Source of the DNA: an uncultured Eubacteriales bacterium
GTDB lineage: Bacteria; Bacillota; Clostridia; UBA1381; UMGS1253
Reading direction: 5' to 3'
Assembly (NCBI GenBank): GCA_900550065.1
Contig: URQR01000127.1
Coordinates: 1-6,055, forward strand
DNA: 6,055 bases
The notes beneath the pieces were generated by a model. It had not been told where the DNA came from and did no database searches. It saw only the letters and a list, made by a program, of their open reading frames with translations. Positions 1-5,547 of this stretch are shown in pieces; position 1 is the first letter of the stretch, and every line of letters begins with the position of its first letter. A program made the position numbers and the translations under genes.

Positions 1-1557
1 AATAAAGCATTCGTAAGTTTTTTGTTGGCTGTATGTCTGATTTTAAACAGCGTCTGCGCTGTGTTTGCCAATGAAACAATAGAGTTATATAAGACGGTCC
101 ATATTGCGCAGGAGCGCACGGCAGACTATTTGAAGCAGACTGTGCCGGAGCCTGTGTTCGGTTCTGTCGGCGGCGAATGGACAGTGTTTGGTCTTGCGCG
201 CGCGGGGATGCTGGACGAAGAATACGCACGGCGCTATTATGAAGGGCTGGCGCACTATGTAAGCAGCGTGGAAGGTGTGCTCAGCACGCGTAAATACACC
301 GAATATGCGCGGGCCGTGCTTGCGCTTGCCGCGCTCGGTAAGGATGTGCACGATGTAGGCGGCTACAATTTATTAGCGCCGCTGACCGACTATAAAATGG
401 TTACGCGTCAGGGGCTTAACGGCGCGATATTTGCGCTTTTGGCGATTGATGTCTATGATGCGGCAGAATTCGACGAGTTGCTTTTTGAGGAAGACAGCGA
501 GGTGAATTTTTCTCTGCTTGATTACTATTTTCAATATATATTAACCCGCGTGCATGCGGACGGTGGCTTCGGGCTTGGCGACAAATCCGATCCGGATGTT
601 ACGGCGATGGCGCTGTGCGAGCTATCTAAGTATCGTGAAGACGAATTGGTCAAAGGATTTATACAAAACGCGTTGGGCTATCTTTCGGCTGTGCAGAAGG
701 AAGACGGCGGGTTTGTAAGCGAGGGGGTTTCCAATTTTGAGAGTGTGGCGCAGGTTGTAATTGCGCTGTGTCAGCTTGGAATTGACCCCACGGCGGACAG
801 CCGGTTTATTAAAAACGGGAATCATCTTATCGACGTACTTTTATCGTATCAGAACAGCGACGGAAGCTTTTCGCATACTTTGGACAAGGAAAGTGACCTG
901 ATGGCGACAGAGCAGGGGATGCTCGCTTTGACGGCGTATGTCCGCCTGCGTGAAGGGAAAACGGGTCTATACGATATGCCGCGACGCGACGGTTCTTATA
1001 GCGACCTGACCTCGCATTGGGCAAGGGAGGCGGCCTTGCTGATGCTTGCGGACGAAATAATTTTACCCGATAGTAATAGGGTCTATGGAGTGGACAGACC
1101 GCTGCGGCGCGACGAATTTACGCGCGCGGCCGTTTGTGCGGTGGGCGGCAATGTTGCGCTGACCGATACGGATAAGCTGCCTTTTGCGGACGTTTCGGAC
1201 GAATATCGCCCTTATGTTGCCTATGCGCTGCAAAACGGGCTTGTTAACGGGGTCGACGAGACGCATTTTGCGCCGCAGGATAATGTGACACGCGCGCAGA
1301 CGGCGGCGATTTTGTATCGGTATTTACAAAAGCAGTACCAGCTCGGCATGAGCAAAACGAGTTTGGATACGGTTAAAACGTTTACCGACTGGGCAGACTG
1401 CCCGGAGTGGAGCCAAGAGGCGTTCGCCTTTTGTGTTGACAGTGGTATTTTGATTGGAAATGACGGGCGGCTTTTGCCGAACGACCCAATCACAAAGGCG
1501 GAAATGAGCGTGATTTTGCAGCGTTTTATCGGCTGGATGAATGAAATTACAGCGTGA
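1..1557 (+). CDS. Exported toroid (prenyltransferase/squalene-cyclase-like repeat) protein with three C-terminal SLH domains, 5'-partial
   Basis: The frame is open from base 1, and the first seven visible codons (NKAFVSF) run into a hydrophobic stretch ending VCAVFA|NE. This reads as a signal peptide whose start codon lies left of the window, so the TTG at 22 is probably internal. Counting from base 1 there are 518 visible residues. Residues about 25-320 form an alpha/alpha-toroid region with DGGF/DGSF repeat motifs at 187-190, 235-238 and 287-290, the spacing of squalene-cyclase/prenyltransferase-like repeats. A GGEWTVFGLARAG motif lies near the N-terminus. Three SLH repeats follow, starting near 333, 395 and 461 (for example FADVSDEYRPYVAYALQNG), which in this family bind pyruvylated cell-wall polymer. 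The DPDVTA element resembles the cyclase DxDDTA site but lacks its last Asp, so binding rather than catalysis is inferred. It ends 11 nt before the ATG of a DUF4430 lipoprotein gene and precedes an ECF transporter, which suggests a role in extracellular ligand capture, possibly of corrinoids. Family assignment is firm; substrate is a hypothesis. Confidence 0.9.
   Translation, partial: NKAFVSFLLAVCLILNSVCAVFANETIELYKTVHIAQERTADYLKQTVPEPVFGSVGGEWTVFGLARAGMLDEEYARRYYEGLAHYVSSVEGVLSTRKYTEYARAVLALAALGKDVHDVGGYNLLAPLTDYKMVTRQGLNGAIFALLAIDVYDAAEFDELLFEEDSEVNFSLLDYYFQYILTRVHADGGFGLGDKSDPDVTAMALCELSKYREDELVKGFIQNALGYLSAVQKEDGGFVSEGVSNFESVAQVVIALCQLGIDPTADSRFIKNGNHLIDVLLSYQNSDGSFSHTLDKESDLMATEQGMLALTAYVRLREGKTGLYDMPRRDGSYSDLTSHWAREAALLMLADEIILPDSNRVYGVDRPLRRDEFTRAAVCAVGGNVALTDTDKLPFADVSDEYRPYVAYALQNGLVNGVDETHFAPQDNVTRAQTAAILYRYLQKQYQLGMSKTSLDTVKTFTDWADCPEWSQEAFAFCVDSGILIGNDGRLLPNDPITKAEMSVILQRFIGWMNEITA
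997..1542 (+). other. Three SLH cell-wall anchoring domains (within the first CDS)
   Basis: SLH1 starts at about 997 (YSDLTSHWAREA, then RRDEFTRAAV). SLH2 starts at about 1183 (FADVSDEY, then the canonical VTRAQTAAIL). SLH3 starts at about 1381 (FTDWADCPEWSQEAF, then ITKAEMSVIL). Each has the aromatic-xD start, a central NG/G-containing loop and the TRAE-like closing helix. Three tandem copies is the usual number for non-covalent attachment to secondary cell-wall polymer. Confidence 0.88.
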
Positions 1558-1562
1558 GGTGG
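1556..1562 (+). promoter_or_regulatory. Ribosome binding site deciding the lipoprotein start
   Basis: GAGGTGG overlaps the TGA stop of the toroid gene and lies 6 nt before ATG 1569. It would be inside the coding region if the GTG at 1554 were used, so it favours the ATG and indicates translational coupling. Confidence 0.7.
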
Positions 1563-1568
1563 TTCATT

Positions 1569-2288
1569 ATGAAACGAATCGGTTTCCTTTGTGCGGCGAT
1601 ATGCCTTGTACTATTGCTTTGCGCATGTGGGGGTAAGTCCACGGACAGCACGCCTACAGTGGCGCCAACGCCGGAAGCGGTACAAGGTGTGACTCCGGCA
1701 CCGAATGATACGTCGACCGATATATCGACCGATACATCGGTGGATATACAACAGCAGGCCGCGCCGGACGCTGATGCTGTATCGACATCGGATACAAATC
1801 CAACACCGGCAGCAGTACCGACGCCAACGCCGGAGGTACCGGAAACGCCTGAGCCGACACCGGTATCGACGCCGGAAAAACGAGCGGATACTGCTACGAT
1901 TGGTATCGACTGTCATATGGCGCTTGCAAACTACGATAAATTAGACAGTGCGCTCAAGGATGAGCGGTTTGTGCCGTCGTCCGGCGTTATTTTAGCGGAC
2001 ACACAGGTCGAGCTAACAGGCGGGGAGTCTGTATACGATGTCCTGCAAAAGGCGTGCAAGCAAAATAAGATTTTGATTGAATGCACCTACACGCCGGGGA
2101 CGCGGGCCGCGTATGTGGAAGGAATCAACAACCTGTATGAGTTTTCGTGCGGGGACTTAAGCGGATGGATATACAGCGTAAACGGGAGCTTTCCGTCTAT
2201 CAGCTGTTCGGAGTACAAGGTGTCGGCCGGCGACGTGATTCGGTGGCGGTACACGTGCGATTTGGGGCGCGACGTAAAAGGGGAATGA
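1569..2288 (+). CDS. DUF4430 (transcobalamin-like C-terminal domain) lipoprotein
   Basis: This encodes a 239-residue lipoprotein. The ATG at 1569 is chosen over the in-frame GTG at 1554 because AGGTGG (1557-1562) sits 6 nt before it and because it gives a proper type II signal peptide: MKR, a hydrophobic core, then lipobox LCAC with Cys20 as the lipidation site. Residues 21-108 are a low-complexity stalk rich in Thr, Pro, Asp and Ser, including a tandem DTST-type repeat. Residues about 110-239 are a DUF4430 domain, recognised by GESVYDVLQKAC, EGINNLYEFSCG, LSGWIYSVNG and GDVIRWRYTCDLGRDV. Six cysteines fall in the domain (115, 163, 172, 194, 213, 230), suggesting disulfides outside the membrane. 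In animal intrinsic factor and transcobalamin the equivalent fold is the C-terminal B12-contacting domain. The flanking toroid and ECF genes suggest this lipoprotein presents substrate to the transporter. Domain call is firm; the cobalamin role is inferred. Confidence 0.9.
   Translation: MKRIGFLCAAICLVLLLCACGGKSTDSTPTVAPTPEAVQGVTPAPNDTSTDISTDTSVDIQQQAAPDADAVSTSDTNPTPAAVPTPTPEVPETPEPTPVSTPEKRADTATIGIDCHMALANYDKLDSALKDERFVPSSGVILADTQVELTGGESVYDVLQKACKQNKILIECTYTPGTRAAYVEGINNLYEFSCGDLSGWIYSVNGSFPSISCSEYKVSAGDVIRWRYTCDLGRDVKGE
1707..1748 (+). repeat. 12-nt tandem repeat in the lipoprotein stalk
   Basis: Three imperfect 12-nt units start at 1707 (GATACGTCGACC), 1719 (GATATATCGACC) and 1731 (GATACATCGGTG), with a half unit GATATA at 1743. 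The unit is in frame and encodes a D-[TI]-S-[TV] four-residue period. In-frame repeats like this can change copy number without frameshift, altering stalk length. Confidence 0.8.
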
Positions 2289-2292
2289 GGGA
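2287..2292 (+). promoter_or_regulatory. Ribosome binding site for the ECF T component GTG start
   Basis: GAGGGA overlaps the TGA stop of the lipoprotein gene (2286-2288) and lies 5 nt before the GTG at 2298. It supports the GTG start and coupling to the upstream gene. Confidence 0.65.
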
Positions 2293-2297
2293 TTTTT

Positions 2298-3167
2298 GTG
2301 TACAATGTGTTTGACAGCTACCATCCGGTTAGCGCGCTGGTATATTTTTGTGCTGTAATCGTTTTTCCGATGGTTTTTATGCATCCTTTATTATTGAGTC
2401 TGTCGGCAATCGCTGCCGTTGCCTACGCAATATTTTTGTGCGGCTGGCGGAAAATGTGGAAACGGCTTGTGGTCGGCGTTGTGTTTATGGCGTTTATAGT
2501 GTTTGTCAACGTGCTGTTTAACCACAGGGGGATTACAGTATTATGCTACTTGGGGGACAATCCGCTTACGCTGGAGTCGATTTTGTATGGCGCGGGCAGC
2601 GCATTGATGATTTTTGAAGTCATGATGTGGTTTATCTGTTTTAACGAGATTATCCGTGCGGACAAGTTTATCTATTTGTTCGGCAAGCTGTCGCCCTCTG
2701 TCGCGCTGGTCATATCTATGACGCTGCGGTTTGTGCCGCTGCTGCGGCAGCGTTACGAGCGGATCGACGCGGCGCAGCGTGGATTTGTTACAGAGAGCAA
2801 GGGCCGAATTGGCAGTATTAAAACGGCAGCGAAAAAGCTTTCTGCGCTGATTGGGCAGTCTTTAGAGGGCGCGGTGGTCACGGCGGACTCGATGAAGGCG
2901 CGCGGGTATGGGAAACGGCGGCGGAGCTGTTTTTCAATTTTTCGGTTTACAGCCGGTGATGGTGTTTTTTGTGCTTTGCTGCTGCTTGGCTGCGCGGCGG
3001 TTGCTGCGCTGCTATTTTCTGGAGGAGCAAGTGTGACCTATTTTCCTTACTTTCGGGCGGGAATGGGAGCGGAAAGCCTTTTGGTCTGTGCACTTTACGC
3101 ACTTATGGGCTTTTCACCAATGATAATTGAGGCGGTGGAGTGGCTGCGATGGAGCTTTATTCAATAG
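2298..3167 (+). CDS. ecfT: ECF transporter transmembrane T component (EcfT family)
   Basis: This encodes a 289-residue integral membrane protein that couples the ECF ATPases to the substrate-binding S component. The N-terminal half is hydrophobic with several membrane spans (for example around SALVYFCAVIVFPMVF and VVGVVFMAFIVFVNVLF). A cytoplasmic charged region follows, with the two coupling motifs of the family: a variant first motif AQRGF (R161) and a canonical second motif MKARGYG (A201-R202-G203). In known ECF structures these coupling helices dock into grooves of the two ATPase domains. A last hydrophobic region (about 215-280) closes the protein. The start is GTG with GAGGGA 5 nt upstream, 9 nt after the lipoprotein stop. 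Its 3' end overlaps the ATPase gene by 19 nt from the preferred ATG at 3149, or 28 nt from the GTG at 3140. Length and layout fit a full-size family member. The first ARG motif reading QRG is a mild departure from consensus. Confidence 0.92.
   Translation: MYNVFDSYHPVSALVYFCAVIVFPMVFMHPLLLSLSAIAAVAYAIFLCGWRKMWKRLVVGVVFMAFIVFVNVLFNHRGITVLCYLGDNPLTLESILYGAGSALMIFEVMMWFICFNEIIRADKFIYLFGKLSPSVALVISMTLRFVPLLRQRYERIDAAQRGFVTESKGRIGSIKTAAKKLSALIGQSLEGAVVTADSMKARGYGKRRRSCFSIFRFTAGDGVFCALLLLGCAAVAALLFSGGASVTYFPYFRAGMGAESLLVCALYALMGFSPMIIEAVEWLRWSFIQ
3134..3140 (+). promoter_or_regulatory. Ribosome binding site within ecfT for the ATPase gene
   Basis: GGTGGAG lies 8 nt before ATG 3149, inside the last codons of ecfT. 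A second candidate, GAGG at 3129-3132, lies 7 nt before the in-frame GTG at 3140. Both starts are possible and differ by three residues. Confidence 0.5.
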
Positions 3168-4777
3168 AAAATTTTCATTTTACATATCAGGGCGCGGCGG
3201 GAGAAGCGCTTGGCGGCGTGAATCTGACGGTCAACAGCGGCGACTTTGTCCTGCTATGCGGTACGTCGGGCTGTGGCAAAACGACGCTTCTGCGTCATAT
3301 GAAGCGTGCGCTTGCCCCTCACGGGCAGCAGTCCGGCAGGATTTTGTACAAGGGAACGCCAATTAGCGCGCTTGACGACGAGACAGCTGCGTTTGAGATT
3401 GGGTTTGTAATGCAGAACCCGGACGAGCAGATTGTGTGTGACAAGGTTTATAAGGAGCTTGCATTCGGTCTGGAAAGTATGGGCGTAGAAAATGGCATTA
3501 TCCGCCGCCGCGTGGCGGAGATTGCCAGCTTTTTAGGGCTGGGGAGCTGGTTTACGCGTGACTGCGCGACGTTATCGGGCGGACAGAAGCAGATTTTAAA
3601 CCTTGCATCCGTTATGGTGATGCAGCCGGAAGTGATTTTGTTAGACGAGCCGACGGCGCAGCTCGATCCGATAGCAGCGATGGAATTTATTGAGGTAATC
3701 AAGCGCATCAACAGGGAGCTGTCGATGACAATCGTATTGAGCGAACACAGGCTCGACGACGTGTTCGGTGCGGCGACGCAAGTGATTGTGATGGAGCAGG
3801 GACGGCTTTTATGCGGCGCGCCGCCGAAGAATCTGATGCGGCAAATGCGGGAAAGCGGGATACAGACGCCGGTCGCAAAAGGATTTCCCGCTCCGGTACA
3901 GGTATATGGCGCGCTTGGCGGAGCGGGGGAGTGCCCCGTTGATGTGCGCGAGGGTCGGCTGTTTTTAGAGGGCAGAATACCGGACGATGTGCCTCCGCCG
4001 CCGGAACAGACGCGAAAGGCTGGGCCGGAGGCGATGCGCGTCAGCGATGTATTTTTTAAGTATGAAAAATCGGGTGCAGACGTGCTCAAAGGGCTGGATT
4101 TGTCGGTTTATGCGGGTGAGGTTTTGTGTGTATTGGGTGCGAATGCTGCGGGGAAGTCGACCGCGCTGTCAGTTATGGCAGGAGTAAAAAAGCCCTATCG
4201 CGGGCGTGTGAAATGCTTTGAAAAGCAGGGGGAAGGCCGGTATACACCTGCGCTTTTGCCGCAGTCGCCGGCTGCGCTGTTTTTGTATGACACCGTATGG
4301 GAAGACCTTGTGTCGGTAGGCGGAGCGCACGCGGCTGAAGCTGCGCTTTCGAGTATCGGTATTTTGCATTTAAAGGACAGAAATCCGCTCGACCTAAGCG
4401 GCGGCGAGATGCAAAAGGCTGCGCTTGCAAAGCTGTTGCTTGCGAAAAAGGATGTCCTATTGCTCGACGAGCCGACAAAGGGGCTTGATGCGCCGTATAA
4501 AGAGGAATTAGCTGCACTTTTGCATCGGCAGGCGAAGGAAGGAAAGGCAGTCGTGCTTGCAAGCCACGACGTAGAGTTTGCGGCGCGCTATGCAGACCGA
4601 TGTGTCATGCTGTTTGACGGCTGTGTGATGTCACAGGACACGCCGAGACGGTTTTTTTCTGAAAACAATTACTATACAACCAGCGCGAACAAAATGGTGC
4701 GGCATAAGGCGCGCTGGGCGCTGACGGCGGAGGATGTGATTTGGCTGTGCAAAAGAAAGCAGGAAGAAAAACGATAA
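3149..4777 (+). CDS. ecfA: ECF transporter ATPase, fused A-A' (two ABC domains in one chain)
   Basis: This encodes a 542-residue cytoplasmic ATPase that powers the ECF transporter. ATG 3149 is preferred because MELYSIENFHFTY matches the usual first strand of EcfA; GTG 3140 would add three residues. Domain 1 has Walker A GTSGCGKT (38-45), Q-loop VMQNPDEQ (Q89; QNPDEQ is typical of ECF ATPases), signature LSGGQ (142-146), Walker B ILLDEP (D166, E167) and switch His200. A linker of roughly 60-70 residues rich in Gly and Pro follows. Domain 2 has Walker A GANAAGKST (330-338), Q-loop LLPQSP, signature LSGGE (416-420), Walker B LLLDEP (D440, E441) and switch His473. All catalytic elements are present in both halves, so both ATP sites should work. 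The tail contains NNYYTTSANKM and LTAEDVI, seen in fused ECF ATPases as I recall them. Other ECF systems often encode the two ATPases as separate genes. The gene overlaps the S-component gene by 37 nt. Confidence 0.94.
   Translation: MELYSIENFHFTYQGAAGEALGGVNLTVNSGDFVLLCGTSGCGKTTLLRHMKRALAPHGQQSGRILYKGTPISALDDETAAFEIGFVMQNPDEQIVCDKVYKELAFGLESMGVENGIIRRRVAEIASFLGLGSWFTRDCATLSGGQKQILNLASVMVMQPEVILLDEPTAQLDPIAAMEFIEVIKRINRELSMTIVLSEHRLDDVFGAATQVIVMEQGRLLCGAPPKNLMRQMRESGIQTPVAKGFPAPVQVYGALGGAGECPVDVREGRLFLEGRIPDDVPPPPEQTRKAGPEAMRVSDVFFKYEKSGADVLKGLDLSVYAGEVLCVLGANAAGKSTALSVMAGVKKPYRGRVKCFEKQGEGRYTPALLPQSPAALFLYDTVWEDLVSVGGAHAAEAALSSIGILHLKDRNPLDLSGGEMQKAALAKLLLAKKDVLLLDEPTKGLDAPYKEELAALLHRQAKEGKAVVLASHDVEFAARYADRCVMLFDGCVMSQDTPRRFFSENNYYTTSANKMVRHKARWALTAEDVIWLCKRKQEEKR
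4729..4733 (+). promoter_or_regulatory. Ribosome binding site deciding the TTG start of the S component
   Basis: GGAGG lies inside the 3' end of the ATPase gene, 7 nt before the TTG at 4741. The next in-frame candidate, GTG 4747, would be 13 nt away, so the TTG is the better start. Confidence 0.65.
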
Positions 4778-5448
4778 TCAGTATAGCAATCATCCTTGTA
4801 CTGATTCCGCTCGTGCTTGTTTTGGGCGTAAAGCTGGGCGACCGGAATTACGCCGTAACCTCAACCATTGTGGTACTGCTGTCGCTTGCTATGTTTTTTT
4901 TAGCGTTTGAACGGCGGCGGGTGCAGGCGCGCGAGCTTGTGGTCGTGGCCTCTATGGCGGCGATTGCCGTCGTCAGCCGGATTATTTTTGCGCCGATTCC
5001 ACAGGTTAAGCCGATTTTAGCGGTTATCATTGTGACGGGCGCTGCGCTCGGCGCGCAGGTGGGTTTTATGAGCGGCGCAGTGGCGATGCTGGTGTCTAAT
5101 TTCTTTTTTACGCAGGGGCCGTGGACGCCGTGGCAGATGTTGTGCTTGGGTTTGATTGGGTTTTTAGCGGGGCTGCTTTACCGGTTGCCGATGATGCAAA
5201 ATAGAGTGGTACTATGTGTATTTGGTTTTTTGAGTGGTTTTTTGTACGGCTTTATCGCCGATATTTGGACGATTTTGAGTATGTCCGAGGCAATTACCGT
5301 CTCGCTTATTCTTGGCGTATACGCACAGGCATTTTACTTTAATCTGACATTGGCAATTAGCACGGCAGTGTTTTTATTGCTTGTAGGAAAGCCGATGATT
5401 GGAAAATTGGAGCGAATTAAGGTAAAGTACGGTATTTTAGATTTGTAA
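4741..5448 (+). CDS. ECF transporter S (substrate-binding) component, possibly CbrT-like
   Basis: This encodes a 235-residue polytopic membrane protein that should bind the transported vitamin and dock onto the T/AA' module. The start is TTG with GGAGG 7 nt upstream, overlapping the ATPase gene by 37 nt. After a basic N-terminus come two extra hydrophobic segments (about 12-30 and 38-56) and a charged stretch ERRRVQARE. The S-component core begins near residue 66. Recognisable elements are SRIIFAPIPQVKP (80-91 region), a long Gly/Ala-rich span, and FFFTQGPWTPWQM (G126 to M133), followed by further spans to about 220 and a short charged tail. I estimate seven to eight membrane segments; S components usually have about six, so the N-terminal pair is an addition. 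The family is recognised from overall pattern and gene context. The substrate cannot be read from sequence; the toroid and DUF4430 partners point to cobalamin or a precursor, as in the CbrT group of ECF transporters. Confidence 0.87.
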   Translation: MAVQKKAGRKTIISIAIILVLIPLVLVLGVKLGDRNYAVTSTIVVLLSLAMFFLAFERRRVQARELVVVASMAAIAVVSRIIFAPIPQVKPILAVIIVTGAALGAQVGFMSGAVAMLVSNFFFTQGPWTPWQMLCLGLIGFLAGLLYRLPMMQNRVVLCVFGFLSGFLYGFIADIWTILSMSEAITVSLILGVYAQAFYFNLTLAISTAVFLLLVGKPMIGKLERIKVKYGILDL

Positions 5449-5461
5449 GTGAATTTATTTG

Positions 5462-5490
5462 TTGACAAAACGGACGGCTTATATTATAAT
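5462..5490 (+). promoter_or_regulatory. Consensus sigma-70/sigma-A promoter
   Basis: The -35 box TTGACA (5462-5467) and -10 box TATAAT (5485-5490) both match consensus exactly, with an optimal 17-nt spacer. The upstream flank is fairly AT-rich. Transcription should begin near 5496-5498, giving a leader of about 50 nt before the GTG at 5548. It starts only 13 nt after the S-component stop codon. Confidence 0.9.
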
Positions 5491-5505
5491 AATGAAGTTG
5501 TAAGT

Positions 5506-5529
5506 GAGCGGCGCTCGTCTGTGGCAGAC
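5506..5529 (+). repeat. Two adjacent short inverted repeats in the leader of the last gene
   Basis: GAGC-ggc-GCTC (5506-5516) is followed with no gap by GTCTG-tgg-CAGAC (5517-5529). Both stems are perfect (4 and 5 bp) with 3-nt loops, and both lie between the predicted transcription start and the GGAGG at 5535-5539. No T-tract follows, so this is not an intrinsic terminator. Leader stabilisation, control of translation or an operator are possible; chance is also possible at this size. Confidence 0.45.
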
Positions 5530-5534
5530 TTGAC

Positions 5535-5539
5535 GGAGG
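5535..5539 (+). promoter_or_regulatory. Ribosome binding site of the last gene
   Basis: GGAGG, extended to GGAGGTG, lies 8 nt before the GTG at 5548. The frame is open further upstream, with GTG at 5539 and TTG at 5530, but this site selects 5548. Confidence 0.75.
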
Positions 5540-5547
5540 TGTATCGG

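Noticed and set aside
22..24. TTG at 22 as the true start of the toroid gene
   Set aside because: It would cut off the basic N-region of the signal peptide. The frame is open to base 1, with a Lys and hydrophobic residues in front, and no ribosome binding site is seen just upstream.
1554..1568. GTG at 1554 as the lipoprotein start (4-nt GTGA overlap)
   Set aside because: The ribosome binding site AGGTGG lies downstream of it and correctly spaced for ATG 1569, and the extra RWFI residues do not improve the signal peptide.
1611..1944. Overlapping Arg-rich open frames on both strands across the lipoprotein stalk
   Set aside because: They come from the repetitive Thr/Pro/Asp codons read in other frames; the Arg/Tyr/Cys-rich composition is not protein-like.
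3448..4089. Long open frame of 213 codons on the minus strand inside the ATPase gene
   Set aside because: It lies wholly opposite a gene with all ABC motifs intact and its translation has no recognisable domain, so it is a shadow of the coding strand.
1..5448. A cobalamin riboswitch controlling the operon
   Set aside because: There is no intergenic space for one inside the window; if it exists it lies upstream of base 1, so no claim can be made here.
5492..5503. ATG-AAG-TTG-TAA mini-ORF, possible leader peptide
   Set aside because: It begins within the expected promoter/initiation zone just after the -10 box, before or at the predicted transcript start, and has no ribosome binding site.
5506..5529. 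The paired inverted repeats as an intrinsic terminator
   Set aside because: Stems are only 4-5 bp, no T-tract follows, and they lie downstream of a consensus promoter and just before a ribosome binding site.
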